A DNA stretch of 64,000 bases from CBDDFN01 sp965227065 (lineage in GTDB: Bacteria > Pseudomonadota > Alphaproteobacteria > SPJN01), in NCBI GenBank assembly GCA_965227065.1, contig CBDDFN010000020.1, positions 1-64,000 on the forward strand, written 5' to 3'. The notes under the pieces are model-generated. The model had not been told where the DNA came from, ran no database searches, and was given only the letters and a program-made list of their open reading frames with translations. Numbering within the stretch: position 1 is the first letter of the stretch; each line of letters opens with the position of its first letter. This document shows, piece after piece, positions 34,569-43,697 of the stretch. Made by a program: the position numbers and the translations under genes.

Positions 34569-36212
34569 ATGCAGGGTTTGATGCAAGACTGGCCGCTTCT
34601 GATTTCAAAAATTCTGGAGCATGGCACGACATGGCATCCTGAACGCGAAATTGTCACGCGACTGATTGAGGATGGTTCGATCCATCGCTACACATTCGCC
34701 GATATGGGCAAGCGCGCCAAGCAATTGGCCAAAGCGCTCACCGCGCATGGAATTCAGCATGGCGACCGGGTCGGCACGCTGGCGTGGAACACCTACCGCC
34801 ATGTTGAAAGCTGGTATGCGATTGCCTGCATGGGCGCGATCACCCATACGCTCAACCCCCGCCTGTTCCCCGAGCAGATCGCCTATATCGCCAATCATGC
34901 CGAAGACAAAATGATCTTCGTTGATCTGACCTTTGTGCCGATCCTGGAAAAAATTCAGGATGAGCTGCCGACGGTTGAGACCTATGTGATCTTCACCGAC
35001 GCCGCCCATATGCCGGAAACGACGCTGAAAAACGCGATCTGCTATGAAGATTTTGTGGCTGGCCAGGACGATGATTATGAATGGCCGCTGTTTGATGAAA
35101 ACACCGCCTCATCGCTGTGCTACACATCGGGTACCACGGGCAATCCCAAAGGCGTTCTGTACAGCCATCGCGGCAATGTTTTGCATACGCTGGCGGCCGG
35201 CAATAAGGATGTGATCGGCATCGGTGCGATGGACACCGTCCTGCCTGTTGTGCCGATGTTCCACGCCAACGCCTGGGCGCTGCCCTATGGCTGCCTGGCG
35301 TCGGGTGCGGGCATTGTGATGCCCGGCAGCCAGATGGATGGCGAATCGATCTATCAGCTGTTGAGCGAAGAAAAAGTCACCATGACCGCAGCGGTTCCGA
35401 CCGTGTGGCTGATGCTGCTTGATTATCTCACCAAGACCGGCGCCATGCTGCCTGATCTGAAGCGCGTGGTCATTGGCGGCTCGGCCGCGCCGCGCTCGAT
35501 GATCGACACGTTTGAAAACAAATATGGCGTTGAAGTCGCCCACGCTTGGGGCATGACCGAGATGAGCCCCATGGGCACCATCTGCCAGTTCAAGGCGGGG
35601 ATGGAGCATCTCGACAATGAGGGCCGTCTCGATATCAAGGTAAAACAGGGCCGTCCGCCCTTTACCGTTGAAATGCGCATCACCGATGATGACGGCAATG
35701 AGCTGCCCCATGATGGCGAGGCGTTCGGTCACCTTCAGGTGCGCGGGCCTGCCATCGCCAAAGCCTATCTGAAGGGCGAGGGCGGTGAGATCCTCGATGA
35801 TGACGGCTTCTTTGACACGGGCGATGTCGCGACGCTCGATGCGCTGGGCTTCATGCAGATCACCGACCGCGCCAAAGATGTGATCAAGTCGGGCGGGGAA
35901 TGGATCAGCTCGATCGAGATCGAAAATATCGCTGTTGGCCATCCTGATGTTGCCGAGGCAGCGGTGATCGGCATTGTTCATCCCAAATGGGATGAGCGTC
36001 CGCTTCTCATCATCGTCAAGGCCGAAGGCAAAGACCCCGGCAAGGAAGAAATCCTGGCCTATCTTGAAGGCAAGATTGCCAAATGGTGGATGCCCGATGA
36101 TGTCGCCTTTATCGACGAAATCCCGCACACCGCCACCGGCAAGATCCAGAAACTGACCCTGCGGTCCATGTTCAAGGACTACACGCTGCCCACGGCCACT
36201 GCCGCCGAATAA
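34569..36212 (+). CDS. Fatty-acyl-CoA synthetase (AMP-forming, AlkK-like)
   Basis: Acyl-activating enzyme of 547 residues converting a fatty acid, ATP and CoA to acyl-CoA. The AMP-binding loop is YTSGTTGNPKGVLYSHRG; further motifs are HAWGMTEMSP, the hinge TGDVATLD...ITDRAKDVIKSGGEWIS and the catalytic lysine in PHTATGKIQKLTLR. The N-terminal MQGLMQDWPLLISKILEHG matches the medium/long-chain AlkK-type ligases of proteobacteria. The start has a GAGGGGAG site. A clear terminator follows 20 bases after the stop. It would feed beta-oxidation or lipid synthesis; chain length preference is not certain. Confidence 0.92.
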   Translation: MQGLMQDWPLLISKILEHGTTWHPEREIVTRLIEDGSIHRYTFADMGKRAKQLAKALTAHGIQHGDRVGTLAWNTYRHVESWYAIACMGAITHTLNPRLFPEQIAYIANHAEDKMIFVDLTFVPILEKIQDELPTVETYVIFTDAAHMPETTLKNAICYEDFVAGQDDDYEWPLFDENTASSLCYTSGTTGNPKGVLYSHRGNVLHTLAAGNKDVIGIGAMDTVLPVVPMFHANAWALPYGCLASGAGIVMPGSQMDGESIYQLLSEEKVTMTAAVPTVWLMLLDYLTKTGAMLPDLKRVVIGGSAAPRSMIDTFENKYGVEVAHAWGMTEMSPMGTICQFKAGMEHLDNEGRLDIKVKQGRPPFTVEMRITDDDGNELPHDGEAFGHLQVRGPAIAKAYLKGEGGEILDDDGFFDTGDVATLDALGFMQITDRAKDVIKSGGEWISSIEIENIAVGHPDVAEAAVIGIVHPKWDERPLLIIVKAEGKDPGKEEILAYLEGKIAKWWMPDDVAFIDEIPHTATGKIQKLTLRSMFKDYTLPTATAAE

Positions 36213-36231
36213 GGCGCACAGATGATCGCGG

Positions 36232-36261
36232 AAAAAGGGGGCTTTCGCGGCCCCCTTTTTT
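36232..36261 (+). terminator. Rho-independent terminator
   Basis: GGGGGC and GCCCCC arms with a 7-base loop, preceded by five A and followed by six T, immediately after the acyl-CoA synthetase gene. Confidence 0.92.
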
Positions 36262-36326
36262 GTTGAGCCCAACCCTTGCCGGCGCAATGATGGTGACCTT
36301 CAGGGACACTGACAGGAAAAGCCGGG

Positions 36327-36803
36327 ATGAGCACAGCCGCATTGGATGAAAACGAACATGTTCTGGTGTTTGAGCGCGTGTTCCTCAAGCCACCATCGCG
36401 TGTTTTTGCAGCCTTTGAAACGGCGGCCATGATGAGGCGCTGGATGGGCCCTGAAGGCATCACCTGCCCCGAAGGTGAGGTTGATTTCCGCATCGGCGGG
36501 GATTGGTCGATCACCATGAAAAATTCAACCGGCATGCTCAATCACGTCTCCGGCACCTTCACCGAGATCAAGCCCGATGCGCAGATCGCCTTTAGCTGGG
36601 CCTGGATGCAGGAAGACGGCACGCGCGGCCATGAAACCGTGGTGTCGATCGTGTTGCGGGATGCGCCGGGTGGCGGAACCGCCATGACCTTTGTGCAAGG
36701 CCCGTTTCAGGATGACGAGGCCCGCAACAATCATGAACATGGCTGGGCGGGCAGCTTTGACAAGCTGGTCAGGCTGATTGACGGGCCTGCAAAAATGCGA
36801 TGA
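36327..36803 (+). CDS. SRPBCC/AHSA1-domain protein
   Basis: Soluble protein of 158 residues with the START-like AHSA1 fold: VFERVFLKPPSRVFAAFETA, MMRRWMGPEG, FRIGGDWSITM, GTFTEIKPDAQIAFSWAW and a C-terminal helix with GWAGSFDKLVRLI. These proteins bind hydrophobic ligands or act as stress-linked cochaperone-like factors; the ligand cannot be told. The 3' end overlaps the end of the converging membrane protein gene by 35 bases. Confidence 0.85.
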   Translation: MSTAALDENEHVLVFERVFLKPPSRVFAAFETAAMMRRWMGPEGITCPEGEVDFRIGGDWSITMKNSTGMLNHVSGTFTEIKPDAQIAFSWAWMQEDGTRGHETVVSIVLRDAPGGGTAMTFVQGPFQDDEARNNHEHGWAGSFDKLVRLIDGPAKMR

Positions 36804-37383
36804 TCCGCAAACCCAGCGCGATCAGCAAAAGCGGGCCGAAAATATAGGTCCGCCAATAGCCCTCATGGGGCAGGGCAATCATCGACAGCACGTAATTTCG
36901 CGCAAAAATGATGTAGGCATACTGCATGCCCGTCCAGTGCAGCCGCTTCCAGTTTTTACCGAGTTTCTTTTGCCATTCATTGGTTGAGGTCAGCGCCATC
37001 AGCGCAAGCAGCACATAACACAGCCCGCCCAGCGCGAGGCCCCATACTGGCGCGTGCTGGGTCCAGTCGCCATCATATTCCAGCTCAAACACATAGATGA
37101 TGGCAGCCGCATGGACGAGGTGGGAGACAAAGAACGCCACCCCCCAATAGCGCCGGTTGGCGAGTGCGGCCTTGGTCAGCCTGGTGCGGAACAGCTGGTG
37201 TGCAGGCCGTGCGGAATAGGCGATCAGAAAGGCGATGATCGATGACCAGGCCGTCGCGCGGATGATGGTCCGGCCCGTTTCAATGCCCCCGCCCTGGGTC
37301 ATGAAAAACAGCACCGATTCAAAGACCACCAGGCCGCCATAGATCATGACGATCAGTGATCCGGTTCGGGTCCAGCCAAACAT
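36769..37383 (-). CDS. Ferric-reductase-like (MsrQ-type) heme membrane protein
   Basis: Membrane protein of 204 residues with about six hydrophobic helices. Histidines positioned to hold heme are in FFVSHLVHAAAIIYVF and KNWKRLHWTGMQYAYIIF, the pattern of ferric-reductase-like/MsrQ proteins; the phrase WKRLHW recurs in that family. No msrP partner is present, and the surroundings (MBL hydrolase upstream, sharing a one-base TGATG overlap) suggest it is cotranscribed with that gene. It probably passes electrons to a periplasmic partner; this is inference from the fold. Confidence 0.68.
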   Translation of the reverse strand: MFGWTRTGSLIVMIYGGLVVFESVLFFMTQGGGIETGRTIIRATAWSSIIAFLIAYSARPAHQLFRTRLTKAALANRRYWGVAFFVSHLVHAAAIIYVFELEYDGDWTQHAPVWGLALGGLCYVLLALMALTSTNEWQKKLGKNWKRLHWTGMQYAYIIFARNYVLSMIALPHEGYWRTYIFGPLLLIALGLRIIAFLQARQSA

Positions 37384-38333
37384 CAGCTTGCCTTTCTGTA
37401 ATGCGCTTTAAGGTCCGGCGTGCCATTTGTTTCCACGCGGCCCTGATCGACAAGCCGGATCATATGGGCGAGGACGGAGCGGGCGGCAGCCGGATGCAGC
37501 CGCTTGTCCACGGTGGCATACATGATCTCAACCATGGCGGGGATCGTGTCGATGCCATCATCCAGACATTTCAGGATCTGGCCATCGCGCATGGCGCGGT
37601 GGGTGATAAAGCCGCGCACGAACTTCCTGGGCTCTGTGATCGCCGGGCCATGGGTCGGCCAATAGGTTCCATCATTGCGGGTCAGCAGCTTTTCCAAGCT
37701 TGCCATATAATCGGCCATATTGCCGTCGGGCGGGGAAATCACACTGGTGGACCAGCCCATGACATGATCGCCGGTGAACAGCACTTTTTCTTCGTTGAGC
37801 GCAAAGCACAGATGGTTCGAGGTGTGGCCCGGCGTGTGAACCGCCTCCACCGTCCAGTCTCCGCCCTCAATGACATCGCCGTCGCGCAAAACGTGATCAG
37901 GAACAAACAGCCGGTCGCCGCCTTCTTCGACTTCAACGTCAGGTGCCCCGCCGCCATGGGGGCCATAGCCATAAGAGGGGGCATTGCATTGGGGCTGCAG
38001 CAAAGCCGTCGCGGGCGAATGATCCATATGAGTATGGGTGATCAGGATATGGCTGATCGTTTCGCCAGGCTCCAGCGCCTCAAGGATGGCTTGAACATGG
38101 GCCTCATCACGCGGGCCCGGATCGATCACTGCGACCGCGCCATTGCCGACAAGATAGGTGCCGGTGCCGGTAAAGGTGAAGCCGCCGGGATTGTTGGCCA
38201 CCACGCGCCGGATCAGCGGCGACAGGCGGTCAACCCGGCCATATTCAAAGCCATTCATGTCGTGAACAAAGGAAATGCCGCTCACCCGCCCGTCCCTCAG
38301 ATATCGTCCCCGGATTCGGTTCGGGCCGATCAT
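37383..38333 (-). CDS. Metallo-beta-lactamase-fold hydrolase (LACTB2/glyoxalase-II-like)
   Basis: Cytoplasmic di-metal hydrolase of about 316 residues. Metal ligands are visible in THTHMDHSPA (H-x-H-x-D-H), AVHTPGHTSNHLCF, FTGDHVMGW and PTHGPAI. The C-terminal winged-helix-like segment (LKCLDDGIDTIPAMVEIMY, LHPAAARSVLAHMIRL) is the LACTB2-type extension. The ATG at 38333 lies only 5 bases below the base of a long inverted repeat, and a small gene lies upstream in the same direction. The stop overlaps the membrane protein's start. Natural substrate unknown. Confidence 0.88.
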   Translation of the reverse strand: MIGPNRIRGRYLRDGRVSGISFVHDMNGFEYGRVDRLSPLIRRVVANNPGGFTFTGTGTYLVGNGAVAVIDPGPRDEAHVQAILEALEPGETISHILITHTHMDHSPATALLQPQCNAPSYGYGPHGGGAPDVEVEEGGDRLFVPDHVLRDGDVIEGGDWTVEAVHTPGHTSNHLCFALNEEKVLFTGDHVMGWSTSVISPPDGNMADYMASLEKLLTRNDGTYWPTHGPAITEPRKFVRGFITHRAMRDGQILKCLDDGIDTIPAMVEIMYATVDKRLHPAAARSVLAHMIRLVDQGRVETNGTPDLKAHYRKAS

Positions 38334-38337
38334 ACCG

Positions 38338-38392
38338 GGTCTCAACGGGTTCGAAAGGCCTTATCGCGCTTTCGAACCCGTCTTTTGAGACC
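38338..38392 (-). promoter_or_regulatory. Long inverted repeat just upstream of the MBL-hydrolase start
   Basis: GGTCTCAACGGGTTCGAAAG (38338-38357) is complementary to CTTTCGAACCCG plus TTGAGACC (38369-38380 and 38385-38392), giving 20 paired bases with one 4-base bulge and an 11-base loop. In the mRNA it would fold directly before the hydrolase start codon and over the end of a 49-codon gene. It may be an attenuator or a translation-control hairpin. No T-run follows it in either direction. Confidence 0.6.
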
Positions 38393-38510
38393 CTCGTTCC
38401 GGCGTATCAGCCGGTTCGCCGCTGCCAGCCCATTTGCTGACAAGCTGATCAAACCAAGCAAATAGCGGCCCGGTCAGAGGGTTGAGCTGGTACAAACCAT
38501 ATGGAGCCAT
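38361..38510 (-). CDS. Small hypothetical protein (49 aa) leading the MBL-hydrolase gene
   Basis: An ORF of 49 codons starts with ATG at 38510, five bases after a strong GAGGGAGG site, and ends with TAA inside the loop of the inverted repeat at 38338-38392. The product begins MAPYGLYQLNPLTGPLF, continues WFDQLVSKWAGSG and has a basic end (GSKAR). It has one amphipathic Trp/Phe-containing helix and a polar tail. I do not recognise it. Its ribosome site and its position suggest a real small gene, possibly a leader peptide whose translation affects the hairpin and the downstream gene. Confidence 0.5.
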   Translation of the reverse strand: MAPYGLYQLNPLTGPLFAWFDQLVSKWAGSGEPADTPERGSQKTGSKAR

Positions 38511-38663
38511 CGGGCCCTCCCTCGCATCAGCAAGAGCGCCAGGGGCCCCCCATCACCATGACAATCGGGAACGCTCACACCACCGCCCGATCAAGGGTGA
38601 ATATAATGCTGCACCGCAACATTGCAAGAGACATTATGTTGGCAGTGCGATAAAACTTTGATT

Positions 38664-39917
38664 TCACCCCGAATAACGCACTTCCTTGCTGTCCTGATCA
38701 GCGCCCGAATCGAGCTTGGCGAGCACGTCAGTGAGGTCTTCAATATAGGTGTCGATCACTTCAACATGTTTGGGCGACAGCATGACATGCACGCCTTTGG
38801 GGTCGCTGACAAAGGCTGAAAACCAGCCCTTTTCCATCATGCCGCCGAGGATCTGCCCGGCATCATGGCGGTTCGACCGATACCCCACCAGGGCCAGCTT
38901 GGAGGTGCCGATGACTTCCAGATCATTGTGGCCGGTAATGTGATCGCGCAGCAGATTGGCCGCGCCAAGCGCTTTGCGGGTGGTTTCCAGAAAGCCTTCA
39001 TGGCCCAGATAATTCATCACCGCCCAGGCAGCCGCAATCGCGCCTGCGGGCCGGGTGCCGGCCATGGTGGGGGTGTACATGAACCCGCCGGGCCAATTGT
39101 CAAAGGTGAAGGTCTGGCCTTGCGCCTTTGCCTCGTCGCTATAAAACACCGTCGAGGCGCCTTTGGGCGCATAACCATATTTGTGCAAATCCGCCGAGAT
39201 CGAACTGACGCCGGGATTGGTGAAATCAAAGTCGGGAATATCGACGCCAAGCTCCTTGGCGAAGGGCGCAAAATAGCCGCCGACACAGGCATCAACATGC
39301 AGCCACAGATCAAGCTCCAGCGCCAGTGCGCTCAGCTCGGGGATCGGATCGACCACGCCGTAAGGAAAATTGGGCGCCGAGCCGACAATCATGATTGTCT
39401 TTTCGGTCACCGCCGCCCGCATGGCGGCGGTATCTGCCTCGCCGCTGGGCATCGACACGGGGATGCGTTTGACCGACAGCTCTAGCGTCTGGGCGGCCTT
39501 GTCAAAGGCGGGGTGGGCGGTCAGCGGCAGAATAATTTCGCCTTCACCCGCTTTCAGCCCCTTGGTTTGCTTGGCGTAAGCGCGCGCGGCTTTGACCGCG
39601 CACATAATCGATTCGGACCCACCCGACGTCATGGCGCCCCAGCCTGTGTCAGGCGCGTGGAGCAAGGACAGGCCGATTTCGATGACCTGCTTTTCCATTG
39701 TGGCAACCGAGGGGAAGGCAAGCGGGCCAAGGCCGTTTTCAGACGTGAACAGCCCATAGGCGTCATGGCCGACATCCAGCACATCTTCGCCCGCATTGAA
39801 GATATAGACGGCGAGCTTGCCCGATCGCCAATCGACATCGCCTTTGGCCATGCCGGTCATTTCGGCTTTGAGTGTGTCCCAGTCGCGGCCCTGCGCGGGC
39901 AGTGTCATGCGCGTCAT
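38664..39917 (-). CDS. PLP-dependent decarboxylase/lyase (sphingosine-phosphate-lyase-like)
   Basis: Fold-type I pyridoxal-phosphate enzyme of 417 residues. Group II decarboxylase features are GWGAMTSGGSESIMCAVKAA, the cofactor Asp in LWLHVDACVGGYF and the Schiff-base lysine in ISADLHKYGYAPKGAS, a wording closest to sphingosine-1-phosphate lyases and related bacterial lyases rather than glutamate decarboxylase. ATG 39917 is chosen for an AAGGGA site 7 bases upstream; the longer start at 39956 has none. It is 50 bases downstream of a KAS III gene on the same strand. Substrate is uncertain: an amino acid or a long-chain base phosphate. Confidence 0.82.
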   Translation of the reverse strand: MTRMTLPAQGRDWDTLKAEMTGMAKGDVDWRSGKLAVYIFNAGEDVLDVGHDAYGLFTSENGLGPLAFPSVATMEKQVIEIGLSLLHAPDTGWGAMTSGGSESIMCAVKAARAYAKQTKGLKAGEGEIILPLTAHPAFDKAAQTLELSVKRIPVSMPSGEADTAAMRAAVTEKTIMIVGSAPNFPYGVVDPIPELSALALELDLWLHVDACVGGYFAPFAKELGVDIPDFDFTNPGVSSISADLHKYGYAPKGASTVFYSDEAKAQGQTFTFDNWPGGFMYTPTMAGTRPAGAIAAAWAVMNYLGHEGFLETTRKALGAANLLRDHITGHNDLEVIGTSKLALVGYRSNRHDAGQILGGMMEKGWFSAFVSDPKGVHVMLSPKHVEVIDTYIEDLTDVLAKLDSGADQDSKEVRYSG

Positions 39918-39967
39918 CGTAAGTCCCTTCTCAGTTGAGAGAAGACTAGCGTGCATCGCGCGCGGCG

Positions 39968-41101
39968 TTAAGCGGCCTTCTTCACCACGACGGACCCCGC
40001 CGAGTAGCCCGCCCCAAACGAACAGATCACGCCCAGATCATCTTTGGCTAGGTCCGACTTGTTCTGATGGAAGGCAATGATCGACCCGGCCGAGCTTGTA
40101 TTGGCGTAGGTGTCGAGCACGACGGGCGATTCTTCGGCAGAGGGCGCGCGGCCCAGAACCTTTTTGGCGATCAGATCATTCATATTGATATTGGCCTGAT
40201 GCAGCCACAGCCGCTTGAGCGCGTCTGGTTCGATGCCCAATTCGCCGAGATGGCCGGTGATCAGATCCGAGACCATCGGCACAACTTCCTTGAACACTTT
40301 GCGGCCTTCCTGAACGAACAGCTTGTCGGGCTGGCCGATGCCGTGCTCGTCCGCGCGGTTCAAAAAGCCGAAATTGTTGCGGATATTGTTGGAGAATTTG
40401 GTGATCAGCTTGGTGCCGAGAATTTCATAAGGCTCAGCACCTTTGGCGGTGTCGGCCCGTTCCACCACAACCGCGGTGCAGACATCACCGAAAATAAAAT
40501 GGCTGTCACGGTCGCGGAAATTGAGGTGGCCGGTGCAAATCTCGGGGTTGACCATCAGAACCGATCTTGCGTGACCGGCTTCCACCATATTGGCGGCGGT
40601 CTGGATACCGAAAGTGGCCGATGAACAGGCGACGTTCATGTCAAAGCCGAAGCCGTCAATGCCGAGTGCGTCCTGAAGCTCAACCGCCATGGCAGGGTAG
40701 GGGCGCTGCATGTTCGACGCAGCCACCAGTACCGCATCGACATCATCGGTCGTGCGGCCCGCTTCTTTCAGCGCCTCTTCAGTGGCGGCGATGGCCATTT
40801 CGACCATGATCGAATGCTCATCATTGCTGCGCTCGGGAATATTGGGGCACATGCGCTCAGGATCGACAATGCCGTCCTTGTTCATCACATAGCGCGATTT
40901 GATCCCGCTTGCCTTTTCGATGAATTCTGATGAAGAGGGCGACAACGCCTCAATCTCGCCGGCATCAATCGCGGCCCTGTTGCGCTCATTAAAGCGTTCG
41001 ACATAGGCGTTGAAGGCTTCGACAAGTTCGTCATTACTGATCGCGTTGGGCGGGGTGAACAGCCCCGTCCCGCTGAGTACGATATTGGTCAATTGTTCCA
41101 T
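39968..41101 (-). CDS. 3-Oxoacyl-ACP synthase III family enzyme (FabH-like, long form)
   Basis: Thiolase-fold condensing enzyme of 377 residues. The catalytic triad is in DMNVACSSATFGIQ (Cys), RLWLHQANINM (His) and YANTSSAGSIIAF (Asn), with FGAGYSAGSVV at the end. It is longer than housekeeping FabH (about 320 residues) owing to an N-terminal insertion with ELVEAFNAYVERFNERNR, the type that includes Pseudomonas enzymes using medium-chain acyl-CoA. Paired with the PLP enzyme downstream. It probably condenses an acyl-CoA or acyl-ACP with malonyl-ACP; the exact primer is unknown. Confidence 0.87.
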   Translation of the reverse strand: MEQLTNIVLSGTGLFTPPNAISNDELVEAFNAYVERFNERNRAAIDAGEIEALSPSSSEFIEKASGIKSRYVMNKDGIVDPERMCPNIPERSNDEHSIMVEMAIAATEEALKEAGRTTDDVDAVLVAASNMQRPYPAMAVELQDALGIDGFGFDMNVACSSATFGIQTAANMVEAGHARSVLMVNPEICTGHLNFRDRDSHFIFGDVCTAVVVERADTAKGAEPYEILGTKLITKFSNNIRNNFGFLNRADEHGIGQPDKLFVQEGRKVFKEVVPMVSDLITGHLGELGIEPDALKRLWLHQANINMNDLIAKKVLGRAPSAEESPVVLDTYANTSSAGSIIAFHQNKSDLAKDDLGVICSFGAGYSAGSVVVKKAA

Positions 41102-41240
41102 CCGTTGGCGGCTTCTTGGGCAGCCGCTCTCATTGTGCGCAGTTTCGAGATGTTTGAACTTATAGCGACAATCGAGTCAGTGAAACCATGTTTCACGCCT
41201 CAGATGCATCGGATGGTGCGGGTTTCTGTCACAAATTGTG

Positions 41241-43583
41241 TCAAAAATTAACTGAAATCTCGCCCACAATGGTCCGCGGCGGGCCGACAACGGCGAAATG
41301 GGCGCCGGTGAACAATGGCACGTCAAAGCTTTCCTGCTTCACGGTCTGGTTGAGCAGGTTCTTGCCGATGATGGCAATCTGGATCTGTTCATCCCAGAAA
41401 CGAAGACCGGCGCGGGCGCTAACCAATGTGTAGGACCCCTGGCTGTCAAATTCGTCATTGTCAGGGGTCAGGAACATATGGGTCTGATAGTAGACATCGC
41501 CACCAACAAAGCCCGACACCGGCCAATTGAACAAGGGTGTTTCATAGTCGATGGCGGCTGAGACGTTCCATTTGGGTGCTTGATTGAGGCGCTGGCCCGA
41601 CAGGTCGCACAGCCCATTGGCATTGCCGGGCTGACGGGCCTTGCAGGGGCCGTTGGTGAATTGATCATAGGTGGCGTCAGTCCAGCCCAGGCCGGTTTGC
41701 AAGGTGAGGCCATCAAGCGGGACGATGCGGCTTTCCAGTTCGATACCTTGCGTGGTGGCTTCTTCGGCATTGGTCACGATAAAGCCTGTGCCGTCCCACA
41801 CGGCGACCTGAAGATTGTCGAAGCTGGTGTAGAAATAAGCGAGATTGAGCGTCATCCGGCCATCCCAAAGGGTCGATTTCACGCCTGCTTCGAATGTGTC
41901 GGATTTCTCTTCATTGAATTCCGCATCGGCCGGGCTGGTGGCCATCTCGTTAAAGCCGCCGCCTTTAAAGCCGCGCGCCCAGGTGCCGTAAATCAGAACA
42001 TCATCGGTGACGTCGAACTTGACGGAGGCTTTGGGGGCGAAGTTCGATTCTGTCCGGTCCGATGACAGGCGGAAAGCCGTGTCGCCGGTGATCAGCATAT
42101 AGGGCAGGCCGGTGCCATCAAAGGTTTGCTGCTGGGTGTGATCTTTGCGCTCATAGGTGTAGCGGATACCGGCAATGGCGGTGAACCAGTCGGTCACATG
42201 CCAGTCGGCTTGAGCGAAAATCGCTGCATGATTGGTGATCTGGCGGAAAGTCTTGTGACGATTGTCGGCAGTCAAGGTCGTGAGATTGCCGATCGGGGCG
42301 GTGACGGGATCGAGCAGGTTGAGAAGGCTGTCCACCAAGTCCGGCAGAAGGTTTTGCAGAATATCCTGGGTCAGCTCATCCACCAGATTGAAGTCTGGCA
42401 GCATGGTGAAGTCGGTCATCGCGTCATAGTCGGAATAGAAATAATAGGCACCGGCCACATATTCGATCTGGCCGGGACCCGATGTGACGCGCAGCTCCTG
42501 ACTGACCTGGGTATAGGTGTCGTCATAGAGGAATGACAGAAGGGGCGCGGGGCCGAAGTCGACATCATCGCTGACTTCAAAGTCATAGGTTGACCAGCCG
42601 GTAATGGCGGTCAGCGTGTGATCGCCAATGTCGGTTTCCGCCGTCAGATTGAGATTGATCGTGTCGCGCTTCACATAGCCGGGATAATCAAGGCTGGTTT
42701 CGTAATCGTCGAGATCGGTTTCGAGATCAGGATCAAAGGCGCGGTAAATCTGCTCGGCAAGGCCGGTGATCGCTGAGAGCTGATAGCCATTGCCCTTGCC
42801 GTCAATGGTGCCAAAATCCCCGCTCAACACGATGGTGAAGCCTTCAAGATCGAGAAGGCCGATCTTGCCACGCACATACGTCTTGTTGATGTCGGCTTCG
42901 TCGCGGTCAAGCTTGCGGTTGTAGATATAGCCTTCCCGTCGATTGTCCTTGCCGGCAATGCGAATGCCGACCGTGTCGTCAAACAGCGGAATATTGACCG
43001 CCCCTTGAATGCGGTGCTGATTGAACCGGCCGTAGAGGTAAGAACCATAGACCTCATAGTCAGGCGAGGGGTTCTTGGTGAACACGCTGATGGCACCCGC
43101 CACGGTGTTCTTGCCGAACAATGTACCTTGGGGGCCGCGCAGGACCTCGACCCGGTCAACATCAAGCAGGGCATCATTGAGATATTCGGCGCGGCCGAAA
43201 TAGACACCATCGACAAACAGGCCGATTGATTGCTCAAAGCCCTTATTGTCGCCCGAGCCGAGCCCGCGAATGCGGATGTAAGAGCTGCGGGGCAGGGCAG
43301 AAATATCGAGATTGGGTGTCAGGGTCGCGACATCGTCAATCCGGTCAATGGCTTTGGCCTGAATGTCATCGCCGCCAATGGCCGACACGGAAATCGGCAC
43401 ATCCTGAATGTTCTCGCTGCGTTTTTGCGCTGTCACGATGATTTCGGGGATAGCGGGTGGCGCTTTGTCTGCGGGGGGTTCGGAACCGGTTTCGGCAGGC
43501 GTTTCAGCCTCTTGTGCCCAAACAGCGCCCACAGCAACAACAGACAAAAGTGCGGCGCGTGCCGCATGAGCCCAAATACGCAT
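41241..43583 (-). CDS. TonB-dependent outer membrane receptor
   Basis: Receptor of about 780 residues. It has a signal peptide (VVAVGAVWAQ), a TonB box (EIIVTAQKRSENIQDVP), a plug with ISVSAIGGDDI, SSYIRIRGLGSGDNKGF and VEVLRGPQGTLFGKNTVAGA, and a barrel ending VGPPRTIVGEISVNF with terminal Phe. The TAQKR...DVP..V plug type is the one abundant in sphingomonads and Caulobacterales for plant compounds, steroids and siderophores. Three consecutive ATGs occur (43589-43581); the last (43583) has the best spacing to GGGGAA. It stands alone; the ligand is unknown. Confidence 0.9.
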   Translation of the reverse strand: MRIWAHAARAALLSVVAVGAVWAQEAETPAETGSEPPADKAPPAIPEIIVTAQKRSENIQDVPISVSAIGGDDIQAKAIDRIDDVATLTPNLDISALPRSSYIRIRGLGSGDNKGFEQSIGLFVDGVYFGRAEYLNDALLDVDRVEVLRGPQGTLFGKNTVAGAISVFTKNPSPDYEVYGSYLYGRFNQHRIQGAVNIPLFDDTVGIRIAGKDNRREGYIYNRKLDRDEADINKTYVRGKIGLLDLEGFTIVLSGDFGTIDGKGNGYQLSAITGLAEQIYRAFDPDLETDLDDYETSLDYPGYVKRDTINLNLTAETDIGDHTLTAITGWSTYDFEVSDDVDFGPAPLLSFLYDDTYTQVSQELRVTSGPGQIEYVAGAYYFYSDYDAMTDFTMLPDFNLVDELTQDILQNLLPDLVDSLLNLLDPVTAPIGNLTTLTADNRHKTFRQITNHAAIFAQADWHVTDWFTAIAGIRYTYERKDHTQQQTFDGTGLPYMLITGDTAFRLSSDRTESNFAPKASVKFDVTDDVLIYGTWARGFKGGGFNEMATSPADAEFNEEKSDTFEAGVKSTLWDGRMTLNLAYFYTSFDNLQVAVWDGTGFIVTNAEEATTQGIELESRIVPLDGLTLQTGLGWTDATYDQFTNGPCKARQPGNANGLCDLSGQRLNQAPKWNVSAAIDYETPLFNWPVSGFVGGDVYYQTHMFLTPDNDEFDSQGSYTLVSARAGLRFWDEQIQIAIIGKNLLNQTVKQESFDVPLFTGAHFAVVGPPRTIVGEISVNF

Positions 43584-43697
43584 CATCATTCCCCAAAACC
43601 CGTCCCCCAACCGGACAGGCCAGCAAATCCTCAATAGCGGGGCGGCGTACGGAGAATCAGACAGATTGTCAATGCGACAGGTGGTATTTATAATATT

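Noticed and set aside
35109..36287. 392-codon minus-strand open frame over the acyl-CoA synthetase gene
   Set aside because: Shadow of a well-conserved enzyme; it also runs through that gene's terminator.
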